Position numbers and translations under genes: made by a program. Positions 1-5,638 of a stretch of 10,583 bases of DNA are shown here, one piece after another. How positions within the stretch are numbered: the stretch's first letter is position 1; every line of letters starts with the position of its first letter. Origin of the DNA: DATLMR01 sp035537555 (GTDB lineage: Bacteria > Acidobacteriota > Blastocatellia > UBA7656); contig DATLMR010000415.1 in assembly GCA_035537555.1 (NCBI GenBank), positions 1-10,583 of the forward strand, in the 5' to 3' direction. The notes beneath the pieces were generated by a model. It was not told the origin of the DNA and ran no database searches. It saw nothing but the letters and a program-made list of their open reading frames with translations.

Positions 1-376
1 AGCCGATCGCGCTCAGGATCGGGTTGAACATGGCGACCGCCTCGCGCGCGGGAAGAGCGCCGCGAGCCTGGATCAGGTCCGAGATCGTCTGCCCCTCCAC
101 AAGCTCCATGATTATGCATGGCTGGTTGTTGAATTCGAGGAAGTCGTACAGGGTGGCGATGTTCGGATGCTGGAGCCCCGACTGGATGCGCGCCTCATTA
201 AGAAATCGCTCTAGAAATTCGGGGCCGAGATTGGCCTGACTCAATACCTTGACCGCGACCACTCGCCCGATCTTCGTATGGACGCCCCGGTATACTTCGC
301 CCATTCCGCCGGCTCCGAGCAGATCCACCAGGCGATATTCGCCGACCGTGTAATTTAATAGAGAGGGCAGGGTCAT
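1..376 (-). CDS. Ser/Thr protein kinase, N-lobe (partial, cut by the window edge)
   Basis: This is the start of a Hanks-type (eukaryote-like) serine/threonine kinase; about 125 residues lie in the window and the rest runs off the left edge. Reading from ATG 376, the N-lobe shows the glycine loop GAGGMGEVY (residues 21-29), the ATP-anchoring lysine in VAVK (K43), the helix-C glutamate in NEAR (E61), and the hinge after IIMELVEG (about 88-95). The catalytic loop and the DFG motif are outside the window, so activity and any C-terminal membrane or sensor domain cannot be judged. It lies 56 nt downstream of the FHA-protease gene on the same strand, with a strong stem-loop between them. The ribosome-binding site is poor (only GAG four bases before ATG), and an in-frame TTG three codons upstream is an alternative start. 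Kinases of this type phosphorylate Thr/Ser on partners that often carry FHA domains, which fits the neighbour. Confidence 0.93.
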   Translation of the reverse strand, partial: MTLPSLLNYTVGEYRLVDLLGAGGMGEVYRGVHTKIGRVVAVKVLSQANLGPEFLERFLNEARIQSGLQHPNIATLYDFLEFNNQPCIIMELVEGQTISDLIQARGALPAREAVAMFNPILSAIG

Positions 377-385
377 ACTACTCAA

Positions 386-418
386 AGGCAGAGCGCGGTT
401 ATCGACCGCGCTCTGCCT
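386..418 (-). promoter_or_regulatory. Intercistronic 14-bp stem-loop between protease and kinase genes
   Basis: A perfect inverted repeat: the arm at 386-399 (AGGCAGAGCGCGGT) pairs with 405-418 around a 5-nt loop. On the minus strand it is followed only by TTTGAG, so the U-tract is too weak for a standard intrinsic terminator. It ends nine bases before the kinase ATG. It could be a partial terminator, an mRNA-stabilising 3' end for the protease message, or a structure limiting ribosome access to the kinase start. The structure is directly visible; its role is inferred. Confidence 0.5.
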
Positions 419-432
419 GCCGAAGCCGGGGT

Positions 433-2178
433 TTACCTCGAAGTGCCGACGCTCATCAGCTCTTTGCCGTACCTGATCGGGACGGCGAAAGTTATCATCG
501 CATCCGAGCGGCTGCTTGCGAAAAATATGCCGGTGACGCGCCCCCGGTCGTCGAAGACCGGGCCTCCGCTATTGCCGGAGCCGGTCGAGTTGATCGTCAA
601 CTGATAAGCGTCCCCGAAGGCGCTGTAGATCGGGTCTTTCCCCGAAGCCGTACCGTCGCTGCCGCGGATGACCCTGCCCACGTTGCCCACGCTCACGGTC
701 GGATCGGGAACGATCTTGATCTTCGACTCGCGATTGAAGACATCCTGAGACTTCGTCACTCCGTAGACCGGGGGCGAGACGGCCGGGTATCCGAGAACGA
801 TTGCGCCGTCGCCCGGCTTGATAACGTCGTAGTTGTCGTAAAGCTCGACCTTGTTCACCGATTCCGGCGTGTCGATTTTTATCATCGCTACGTCGTGGCG
901 GTCGGACGTGCGCACGAGCTTGGCCGGTATTCGGAGGTCGTTTTTGGCGAAGGTCACGTCGAGATAATCGTTGCGGCCCTCGAACCCGCCCTGGAGCTTC
1001 TGGCCCGCCTGCATGGTGCCTGACGGCACCCAGTTCTGGGGAGCGCGGATCAATATGGGGTTGCCGTCCTGGCCGAGCGCGAGGGTGCCGCCCTGGATTA
1101 CGACTCCGGGAGTCGAATCGTCGGGGAACTGGTAGCTGGTCTTCCACGTGGCCGCCACGTGACGATTGGTCAGGATGAATCCGTCGCTTGTGACCGTGAA
1201 TCCGGAGCCGGTGTGCTCGCCGCCTATGGGGCGCCCGCTCCTGCTGTCGGTCGTAAGGTACGGCTCGATGGTATCCTGCGAGACCATCACATACGTGGCG
1301 ACCGAGCTCCGGCCATCGGGAACGATCGGCTTGCCTTTAAAGTTGTTGGGAATATACATGTGATAGACCTGCCCGCCGGTCGGCGTGTAGATCAGCTTCC
1401 ATCCGACTTCGATATAGACGGCCGAGTTCGTGAAGTTCTTGACTATCTCGGCCGCCGACATCGGCGCGCCCGCCTTCGCCTCTTCGAGAGCCCTGCTCGT
1501 GTCGCTCGCGATCTGCTTGTTCGAAGCGAATTGCTGGTAGAGCAGCCCGGCCGCGACCGCGGCTATTACCACCAGGAGGACTACGCCTCCGAGGATGATG
1601 TACTTCATGGAGCTGTTCTTGTTCTGCGCGATCATGCGCTCGACCGTGGCCTTGCCGACGTTCCCATGGCCGCTGCTCGCCTGCGTGGGCGGAATGTTAT
1701 AGCCCTGCGGCTGGTACGGCTGTGACGGAGAGGGGGGCATGCCGGGGCCCGTCCGTGTCGGAGGCGGGCCGCTCGGCGCGGCGGGAGTGGAGCCGAGACC
1801 TGCCGTGCCGGAATCTCCCACGCGAGTCGCCTTCATCGGCTGCGGGCGCGGGTCGAGATCGAATTGCAGCTCGGGGCCGCCCGCTCCGAACTGAACAGTG
1901 TCGCCCGGCGAGAGCTGCGACGCCCCGACAAGGCGCTGCCTGTTTACGAATGTGCCGTTGCGGCTGTTCAGGTCCGAGATCGTGAACCGGGAGGGGTTCG
2001 ACGGGTCCTGAACGATCTTCGCGTGCACTCGTCCCACCAGATCGTCCCTGTCGGGATCGTACTTGACCGTGACCGAAGGATCACGCCCGAGGGTGAGTTC
2101 CTTGAAATGGTTGAGCGGGAACTCTTCGACCTGGCCGGCCTTCGATCCGCTTATGTGCCTGAGAATTATTCGCTCCAT
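433..2178 (-). CDS. FHA domain - transmembrane - trypsin-like (DegP/HtrA-type) serine protease
   Basis: A 581-residue membrane-anchored protease with a phosphopeptide-binding head. Residues about 25-105 form an FHA domain (GRD at 31-33, GRVHAK at 49-54, NSRNGTFVN at 71-79). A Pro/Gly/Ser/Thr/Gln-rich linker follows (about 110-170), then one hydrophobic segment (about 192-214), then a trypsin-fold domain (about 245-575). The catalytic triad is visible: H340 in TNRHVA, D429 in RHDVAMI, and S537 in GSGNSGGP. No PDZ domain follows, unlike classical DegP. The expected topology is FHA in the cytoplasm and protease in the periplasm. The protease domain is larger than usual, with extra stretches between the N-terminal strand and the His motif and between His and Asp. 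ATG 2178 is supported by GGAGG six bases upstream. FHA domains bind phosphothreonine, so the kinase encoded just downstream is a plausible regulator. Substrates are unknown. Confidence 0.93.
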   Translation of the reverse strand: MERIILRHISGSKAGQVEEFPLNHFKELTLGRDPSVTVKYDPDRDDLVGRVHAKIVQDPSNPSRFTISDLNSRNGTFVNRQRLVGASQLSPGDTVQFGAGGPELQFDLDPRPQPMKATRVGDSGTAGLGSTPAAPSGPPPTRTGPGMPPSPSQPYQPQGYNIPPTQASSGHGNVGKATVERMIAQNKNSSMKYIILGGVVLLVVIAAVAAGLLYQQFASNKQIASDTSRALEEAKAGAPMSAAEIVKNFTNSAVYIEVGWKLIYTPTGGQVYHMYIPNNFKGKPIVPDGRSSVATYVMVSQDTIEPYLTTDSRSGRPIGGEHTGSGFTVTSDGFILTNRHVAATWKTSYQFPDDSTPGVVIQGGTLALGQDGNPILIRAPQNWVPSGTMQAGQKLQGGFEGRNDYLDVTFAKNDLRIPAKLVRTSDRHDVAMIKIDTPESVNKVELYDNYDVIKPGDGAIVLGYPAVSPPVYGVTKSQDVFNRESKIKIVPDPTVSVGNVGRVIRGSDGTASGKDPIYSAFGDAYQLTINSTGSGNSGGPVFDDRGRVTGIFFASSRSDAMITFAVPIRYGKELMSVGTSR

Positions 2179-2344
2179 TATTGGCCTCCGTTGACTCTTA
2201 CTTCTTGATTAGGGCTCCTGAATAAGATTGCCGATTGAACGCGCCCGAGATCGCTATCGCCAGGATCAGGCCGGGCCCGTGACTTCCTGTCATCCGAAAT
2301 ATTTTACAAGGTACACCGCATTAGCAGAGATCAAGTAACGCGGG

Positions 2345-2378
2345 ACTAAAAGATCCAAGATACTAAAAGACCTAAGAT
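2345..2378. repeat. Tandem 17-bp direct repeat (two units)
   Basis: Two adjacent units, ACTAAAAGATCCAAGAT (2345-2361) and ACTAAAAGACCTAAGAT (2362-2378), match at 15 of 17 positions. They lie immediately downstream of the -10 box of the predicted minus-strand promoter, so they would fall within the first roughly 40 transcribed bases. This position suits tandem operator sites for a repressor or a repeated element in the mRNA leader. The repeat is visible; the function is inferred. Confidence 0.6.
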
Positions 2379-2390
2379 AGAAGCGGCGGG

Positions 2391-2419
2391 ATTTTATTAA
2401 GTATCCCGTCTTAAGTCAA
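2391..2419 (-). promoter_or_regulatory. Sigma70-type promoter for the FHA-protease gene
   Basis: On the minus strand the -35 box TTGACT (2419-2414) is separated by 17 bp from the -10 box TAAAAT (2396-2391). Each differs from consensus at one position and the spacing is ideal. Transcription would begin near 2384, about 205 nt before the protease ATG. A dyad CGGGAT-N10-ATCCCG (2387-2408) covers the -10 box and part of the spacer, and could be an operator. Confidence 0.65.
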
Positions 2420-2538
2420 GTCCTGGCCTTCAGTTATATTGACTCTATGTCGATTCTATATCGACACGCGGGCGCGAGCGGCCGATGGAAGTATCGCGGG
2501 GCTCTTTTCAAAACGAGCGAGACTCAGGGCGGGCCGCC

Positions 2539-2568
2539 TTGACACGCGGAGGCTCGGAGCGGTATTCT
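2539..2568 (+). promoter_or_regulatory. Promoter for rpsT
   Basis: The -35 box TTGACA at 2539-2544 is a perfect consensus match. It is followed after 18 bp by TATTCT (2563-2568), a four-of-six match to the -10 consensus. Transcription would start near 2575, giving a leader of about 48 nt before the rpsT ATG. The strong -35 box and location directly before a ribosomal-protein gene support it. Confidence 0.6.
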
Positions 2569-2622
2569 ATCAATCTTTTTTGCAAGGAATTTTCGTGACC
2601 GTATCGAGGAGAGATTAGAAGC

Positions 2623-2895
2623 ATGGCAAACCATAAGTCCGCTATCAAACGCATGCGACAGACCGAGAAGCGTAATGAGGTGAATCGCCGCAACAGGGGC
2701 CGCCTTCGCACCCAGATGAAGAAGCTGCGCGCCGCGATTGTCGAGGGGAACGCGACGGAAGCGCAGGCCCTGTTGTCGATGACCGTTTCCCTGATCGACA
2801 AGTCGATTCAAAAGGGAGTCCTTCACGCGAACGCCGCCGCAAGGTACAAATCGCGGCTCACTTCAAACGTTAACGACCTCTCGACTTCCGCCTGA
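2623..2895 (+). CDS. rpsT: 30S ribosomal protein bS20
   Basis: A 90-residue basic protein with the hallmark bS20 N-terminus MANHKSAIKRMRQTEKR and the typical C-terminal part with HANAAARYKSRL (residues about 68-79). Length is normal for the family (about 85-90). bS20 is a helical protein that binds 16S rRNA early in 30S subunit assembly. ATG 2623 is preceded by GAGGAGA ending 10 bases upstream, a slightly long but good Shine-Dalgarno. The gene has its own promoter and is closed by a strong terminator at 2940-2977. It is convergent with the encapsulin gene. rpsT is often found near holA, so the encapsulin gene looks inserted at a holA-rpsT junction; that ordering comment is from general knowledge and not tested here. 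Confidence 0.98.
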   Translation: MANHKSAIKRMRQTEKRNEVNRRNRGRLRTQMKKLRAAIVEGNATEAQALLSMTVSLIDKSIQKGVLHANAAARYKSRLTSNVNDLSTSA

Positions 2896-2900
2896 GACCC

Positions 2901-2920
2901 GACGCGATATTCGTCGCGTC
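2901..2920 (+). other. Small stem-loop after rpsT
   Basis: GACGCGA (2901-2907) pairs with TCGCGTC (2914-2920) around a 6-nt loop, starting five bases after the rpsT stop codon. No T-run follows, so it is not a terminator by itself. It may protect the 3' end of the message or may be chance in GC-rich DNA. Confidence 0.35.
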
Positions 2921-2939
2921 GAACCCGCGAATTCAGCTG

Positions 2940-2977
2940 AAAAAAAGAGAACGGCTCCGGAGCCGTTCTCTTTTTTT
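2940..2977. terminator. Bidirectional intrinsic terminator between rpsT and encapsulin
   Basis: A perfect 38-nt palindrome centred between 2958 and 2959. The GC-rich core GAGAACGGCTCC pairs with GGAGCCGTTCTC, flanked by seven A on the left and seven T on the right. Either strand therefore gives a stable hairpin followed by a U-run. It lies 44 nt after the rpsT stop and 39 nt after the encapsulin stop, so it can end both convergent transcripts. Confidence 0.95.
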
Positions 2978-3016
2978 GGATTTCCAGCCTTCATCGAGGG
3001 CAGGGAGTCTACCCGC

Positions 3017-3907
3017 TCACTTCTGCTGCCTTCCGGCCCTCGCTTTCGCCGGAGGGGTGTCGGCGACTCCCGGTTCGAGAGTGCATATCGAGCCGTGCCG
3101 CTTGATCCTCAGGTAGACCGATTCAAAGACCCTGAAAGGGTGATTCATGTGCTCCGCGCCGAGGTAAGCGACCGTCAGGTCCTGCGCCACCGCGAGGTCG
3201 AAGTTCTGCGACCCTGTAGCCACGACCATTCCGAATCCGTCGCGAATCAAGGGCGACTGATAGACCCCGTCGGTCATCAACTGGCGAATGTGCTCTATCT
3301 CGAGTACGCCCGTGCCCGGGTGCACCTGGTGCATCTGCGTGTAGAGTGTGGGGCTCACGACCATCGCGTAAGGCCCGTAAAATCCACCCTGAACCAAAGT
3401 CGAAGTCGCGTCCACGACATCCTGAAAGGGATTCCCGGCTTCGGTCCAGTCGCGCCTCGTCAAGACCTGGCGGCCCTCGACCACCATCAGCCCCTCGTAG
3501 CCCATCTCGACGCTGCCGTTAAAGATCAGGTCGTCTTCGGCATCGGCGCAAAAAGCGGCCGCGCCCGCCGCGGCGGACGTGTCGAGGGGCGTCCCGGCCT
3601 GCCGCGCCGTTTCTATATCTCTCCAGTGGAGCACGAAGTCTTTGTAGATCAGCGGAATGATCCCGCTCTCGCGGCGGACCGAGCGAACGGGGTCGGACTC
3701 TTCCTCTCCGAGCAGCCCTATGCGCCCGATCGTCGTGCCCGAGAAGTGGTCGTGAACGATTGTTTGCACGCCCGCGCCCAGCGGTCCGTGCAGATCGACG
3801 ATGCGGCGACCGACGAGCCTTTTTCGCGCCACATCGATCACGATCGCCTTGATATTCTCCCATTCCTGATCGTTTAACGGATTCTCTTCGTGGGCAAAGA
3901 TGGGCAT
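3017..3907 (-). CDS. Encapsulin shell protein (family 1, Linocin_M18/HK97-fold)
   Basis: A 296-residue protein recognised as an encapsulin nanocompartment shell protein of the HK97 capsid fold. Family signatures visible are the N-terminal helix region with PLNDQEWENI (10-19), LVGRRIVDLHGPLG (31-44), IPLIYKDFVLHWRDIE (84-99), the helix AEDDLIFNG (123-131) with GYEGLM following, and GPYAMVVSP (178-186). LAVAQDLTVAYLG (238-250) and the closing strand FRVFESVYLRI (258-268) complete the match. Such subunits self-assemble into icosahedral cytoplasmic shells that hold cargo enzymes carrying a short C-terminal targeting peptide. Length exceeds the roughly 265 residues of minimal members because of a Pro/Ala/basic C-terminal tail from about 278. 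ATG 3907 has a strong GGAGGAG Shine-Dalgarno four bases upstream. It follows holA by 52 nt on the same strand and ends at the bidirectional terminator. No DyP peroxidase, ferritin-like or hemerythrin cargo gene is adjacent, so its job here is open. Confidence 0.93.
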   Translation of the reverse strand: MPIFAHEENPLNDQEWENIKAIVIDVARKRLVGRRIVDLHGPLGAGVQTIVHDHFSGTTIGRIGLLGEEESDPVRSVRRESGIIPLIYKDFVLHWRDIETARQAGTPLDTSAAAGAAAFCADAEDDLIFNGSVEMGYEGLMVVEGRQVLTRRDWTEAGNPFQDVVDATSTLVQGGFYGPYAMVVSPTLYTQMHQVHPGTGVLEIEHIRQLMTDGVYQSPLIRDGFGMVVATGSQNFDLAVAQDLTVAYLGAEHMNHPFRVFESVYLRIKRHGSICTLEPGVADTPPAKARAGRQQK

Positions 3908-3931
3908 CTATCTCCTCCGATTAACAGGCTT

Positions 3932-3958
3932 TTCTCAAATCTAAAGATCAGTTGAGAA
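3932..3958 (-). other. Stem-loop between holA and the encapsulin gene
   Basis: TTCTCAA (3932-3938) pairs with TTGAGAA (3952-3958); a further 3-bp stem (ATC/GAT, 3939-3941 with 3946-3948) can form inside. It begins one base after the holA stop codon on the minus strand and has no U-tract, so it is at most a weak terminator or a processing site that could set encapsulin expression apart from holA. I found no convincing promoter in this 52-nt gap. Confidence 0.3.
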
Positions 3959-3959
3959 G

Positions 3960-5012
3960 TTAATGAAATATACCCCAGCGGGCGCTATCGGGCAAAGTCA
4001 ATTCAGCGACCAGATATTCGAGTTGAAGCCTCGGCGTCGCTTCCGATCCCTTGATCGCATTGTCGACCTGCGCGATTCTGCGCAGCCCGTGGATTATCTC
4101 CTCCCTCGGAGTCCGCAGCACGCGAGCGTTGAACGCCGCGGCCCTCTGCCCGTATTGCCCGGTCGCCTTCATTATCTCTTCGGAAGGAGCCTTGCGCGCC
4201 ATCAGGTCTTTCGCCGCGAGCATCCTGCGATAGAGCCCGGCCAGAGCTCCGACGAGCATGACGGGCTCGGCCCCGTCGTCGAGTACCCTCTGCGTCAGGC
4301 GAATGGCCCTCCTCCTGTCGCGCTCGAGTATGGCATCCCACAGCTCGAAGTTTGAGTGCTCGCGCGCTCGCGGCACGAGCTGTTCGACCACGTCGTTGGT
4401 GATCGAGCCCCCGCCCGCGTAAGTAGCCAGCTTGTCGAGCTCGCTCACGAGCCGCGCCATACCGGTGCCGGTAAGTCCGATCAGGCGGCTCATCGCGCTA
4501 TGTTCTATGCGGCAGTCGCGCCGCCTGAGATACTCTTCGGCCCATCGCGTGGCCTGGCCCTCGCTCAGGCGGTCGAACGTGACTGCCGTGCATGCTTTGA
4601 GCAGGGCCGTCGTGATCTTTCTCCTCTGGTCCAGCGAGACGGCCTGAAAAACAAGGGTAGTCATCTCTGCCGGGCGCTTCAGGTATTCGAGGATGAGATC
4701 GTTCTCGTCCTCTTTGATCTTGTCAAAGTTCCGAATAACGATGAGCCGGCGCGAGGCTATCATCAGGCGCTGGTTTGCGGTGTTGATGGCTGTCGCCGCG
4801 GACACCGGAGGAGACATGGCCCTGGTCTCGCCAATGGAGAAGATTGAGACGCCTTCGCCTATCTCCTTGTAGAGCAGGGCGAGGGCGCGCTCCAGAAAAT
4901 AGCGCTCCTCGCCCACGAACAGGTAGAGCGGCTCGATCTGCCCCTGTTTGACCTGCTTCCGAAACTCCTCGAACGTCAGGCCGTCCAATCTCTTCTTGGG
5001 TCGTCTGCTCAC
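3960..5012 (-). CDS. holA: DNA polymerase III subunit delta
   Basis: A 350-residue protein matching the delta subunit of the clamp loader, which opens the beta sliding clamp and loads it on primed DNA. The N-terminal AAA-like part begins with PLYLFVGEERYFLERAL (about 28-44) and lacks a functional P-loop, as delta does. Recognisable later parts are RLIVIRNFDKIKE (about 89-101), TTLVFQAVSLDQRRKI, LTGTGMARLVSELDKLATYAG (the helical linker) and the C-terminal collar region with AKGS-type NAIKGSEATPRLQLEYLVAEL near the end. Length agrees with the family (about 340). The start is GTG 5012, overlapping the lptE stop by four bases (GTGA), a sign of translational coupling; GGAAGGA lies just upstream. 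The lptE-holA neighbourhood is conserved in many proteobacteria, which strengthens the call. Confidence 0.92.
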   Translation of the reverse strand: MSRRPKKRLDGLTFEEFRKQVKQGQIEPLYLFVGEERYFLERALALLYKEIGEGVSIFSIGETRAMSPPVSAATAINTANQRLMIASRRLIVIRNFDKIKEDENDLILEYLKRPAEMTTLVFQAVSLDQRRKITTALLKACTAVTFDRLSEGQATRWAEEYLRRRDCRIEHSAMSRLIGLTGTGMARLVSELDKLATYAGGGSITNDVVEQLVPRAREHSNFELWDAILERDRRRAIRLTQRVLDDGAEPVMLVGALAGLYRRMLAAKDLMARKAPSEEIMKATGQYGQRAAAFNARVLRTPREEIIHGLRRIAQVDNAIKGSEATPRLQLEYLVAELTLPDSARWGIFH

Positions 5013-5527
5013 AGTCCTTCCATTATTGTCGAGATTAGCGTCTGCGCGAATTCCTTCGCTATTCTATCCACGGCCGGGTTCTCTTCGTTGAAGAAGGATT
5101 CGGGATCGTCGGAAAGCTGGTACTCGCCTTCAAACCGCATTCTGGGATTATGGTAGAGGATCTTGCGGGTCCGCATGTCTCGCAGGGTCACGCTGATTAT
5201 TATGCGCACGTCCCAGACGCGCGTGCGCCCCTGATCGTCGAGTATCGTGCCCGCCGCCCGAAAGCTCCTGATGTCGCCGGTGAGCACCGCGTCAGCGCCT
5301 TCGGGATTCGTGGTCACGTGAAGCGCCCGCGCCCGCCTGAGCACTTCGTCCGCGACCGCCTGCGTGAATCGCTGCTCGACTCGATACCTCAGGCTCGAAT
5401 TCTGAAAGACCGGGATGGCTATAGTCTTGATCCCTTCGGGAAGGCCCTTGCCCTTTCCCGAAGGTTTGTACCCGCAGACGTCGAAGGCCAGCGCGAGCGC
5501 GAATGCGAGGATGATCGGCTTGAACAT
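5009..5527 (-). CDS. lptE: LPS-assembly lipoprotein LptE-like
   Basis: A 172-residue protein with an N-terminal hydrophobic signal (about 5-15) and a cysteine at 18 followed by GYKPSGKGKGLPEGIKTIAIP, the start typical of LptE (CGY then an IKTIAIPVFQN strand). The remainder fits: a VEQRFTQAVADEVLRR helix, ADAVLTGDIRSF, VTLRDMRTRKILY, and a C-terminal helix AKEFAQTLISTIMEGL. LptE plugs and helps assemble the LptD barrel that inserts LPS in the outer membrane, so a diderm host is implied. The lipobox is poor: FDVC rather than the usual LAGC or LSGC. ATG 5527 has no clear Shine-Dalgarno, and no other in-frame start is evident upstream. The 111-nt gap to leuS holds only a small 5-bp stem and no promoter I trust. 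Position between leuS and holA supports the identity. Confidence 0.87.
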   Translation of the reverse strand: MFKPIILAFALALAFDVCGYKPSGKGKGLPEGIKTIAIPVFQNSSLRYRVEQRFTQAVADEVLRRARALHVTTNPEGADAVLTGDIRSFRAAGTILDDQGRTRVWDVRIIISVTLRDMRTRKILYHNPRMRFEGEYQLSDDPESFFNEENPAVDRIAKEFAQTLISTIMEGL

Positions 5528-5638
5528 GCTAGGTGATACCTGCGTTTTCCAGGCTCCGCGGGGGCGATGCGTGGATTGCCTGCGAAGGCATTCACCTGCC
5601 GCCCCTCACGGGCCATGACTGGTCGGCTCGAAAGAGAA

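Larger units (their letters stand above)
2179..2622. other. 444-nt divergent intergenic region
   Basis: This gene-free stretch separates the minus-strand FHA-protease gene from the plus-strand rpsT gene, so it must carry promoters in both directions. The middle (about 2290-2460) is AT-rich relative to its surroundings. It holds the minus-strand promoter, a dyad over its -10 box, a tandem 17-bp repeat and the rpsT promoter, listed separately. A second small dyad is present: GTCGAT at 2449-2454 pairs with ATCGAC at 2460-2465 around a 5-nt loop. The protease transcript would have a leader of roughly 200 nt. I see no tRNA or recognisable riboswitch here. Confidence 0.7.

Noticed and set aside
433..462. 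The FHA-protease ends in MSVGTSR, faintly like the encapsulin targeting motif LTVGSLR.
   Set aside because: The key Leu after Ser is missing, the segment closes the trypsin fold, and the domain should be periplasmic, while encapsulins are cytoplasmic.
2198..2293. A 31-codon minus-strand ORF in the protease leader with a hydrophobic stretch (LILAIAISGA).
   Set aside because: No ribosome-binding site, and a frame this short is expected by chance in GC-rich DNA; no stalling motif or attenuator structure seen.
2439..2465. TTGACT at 2439-2444 as a plus-strand -35 box.
   Set aside because: The TA-rich partner TATATC lies only 12 bp away, too close for a sigma70-type promoter.
3095..3877. A 260-codon plus-strand open frame opposite the encapsulin gene.
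   Set aside because: It is a compositional shadow of the encapsulin gene, with no ribosome site and no recognisable domain.
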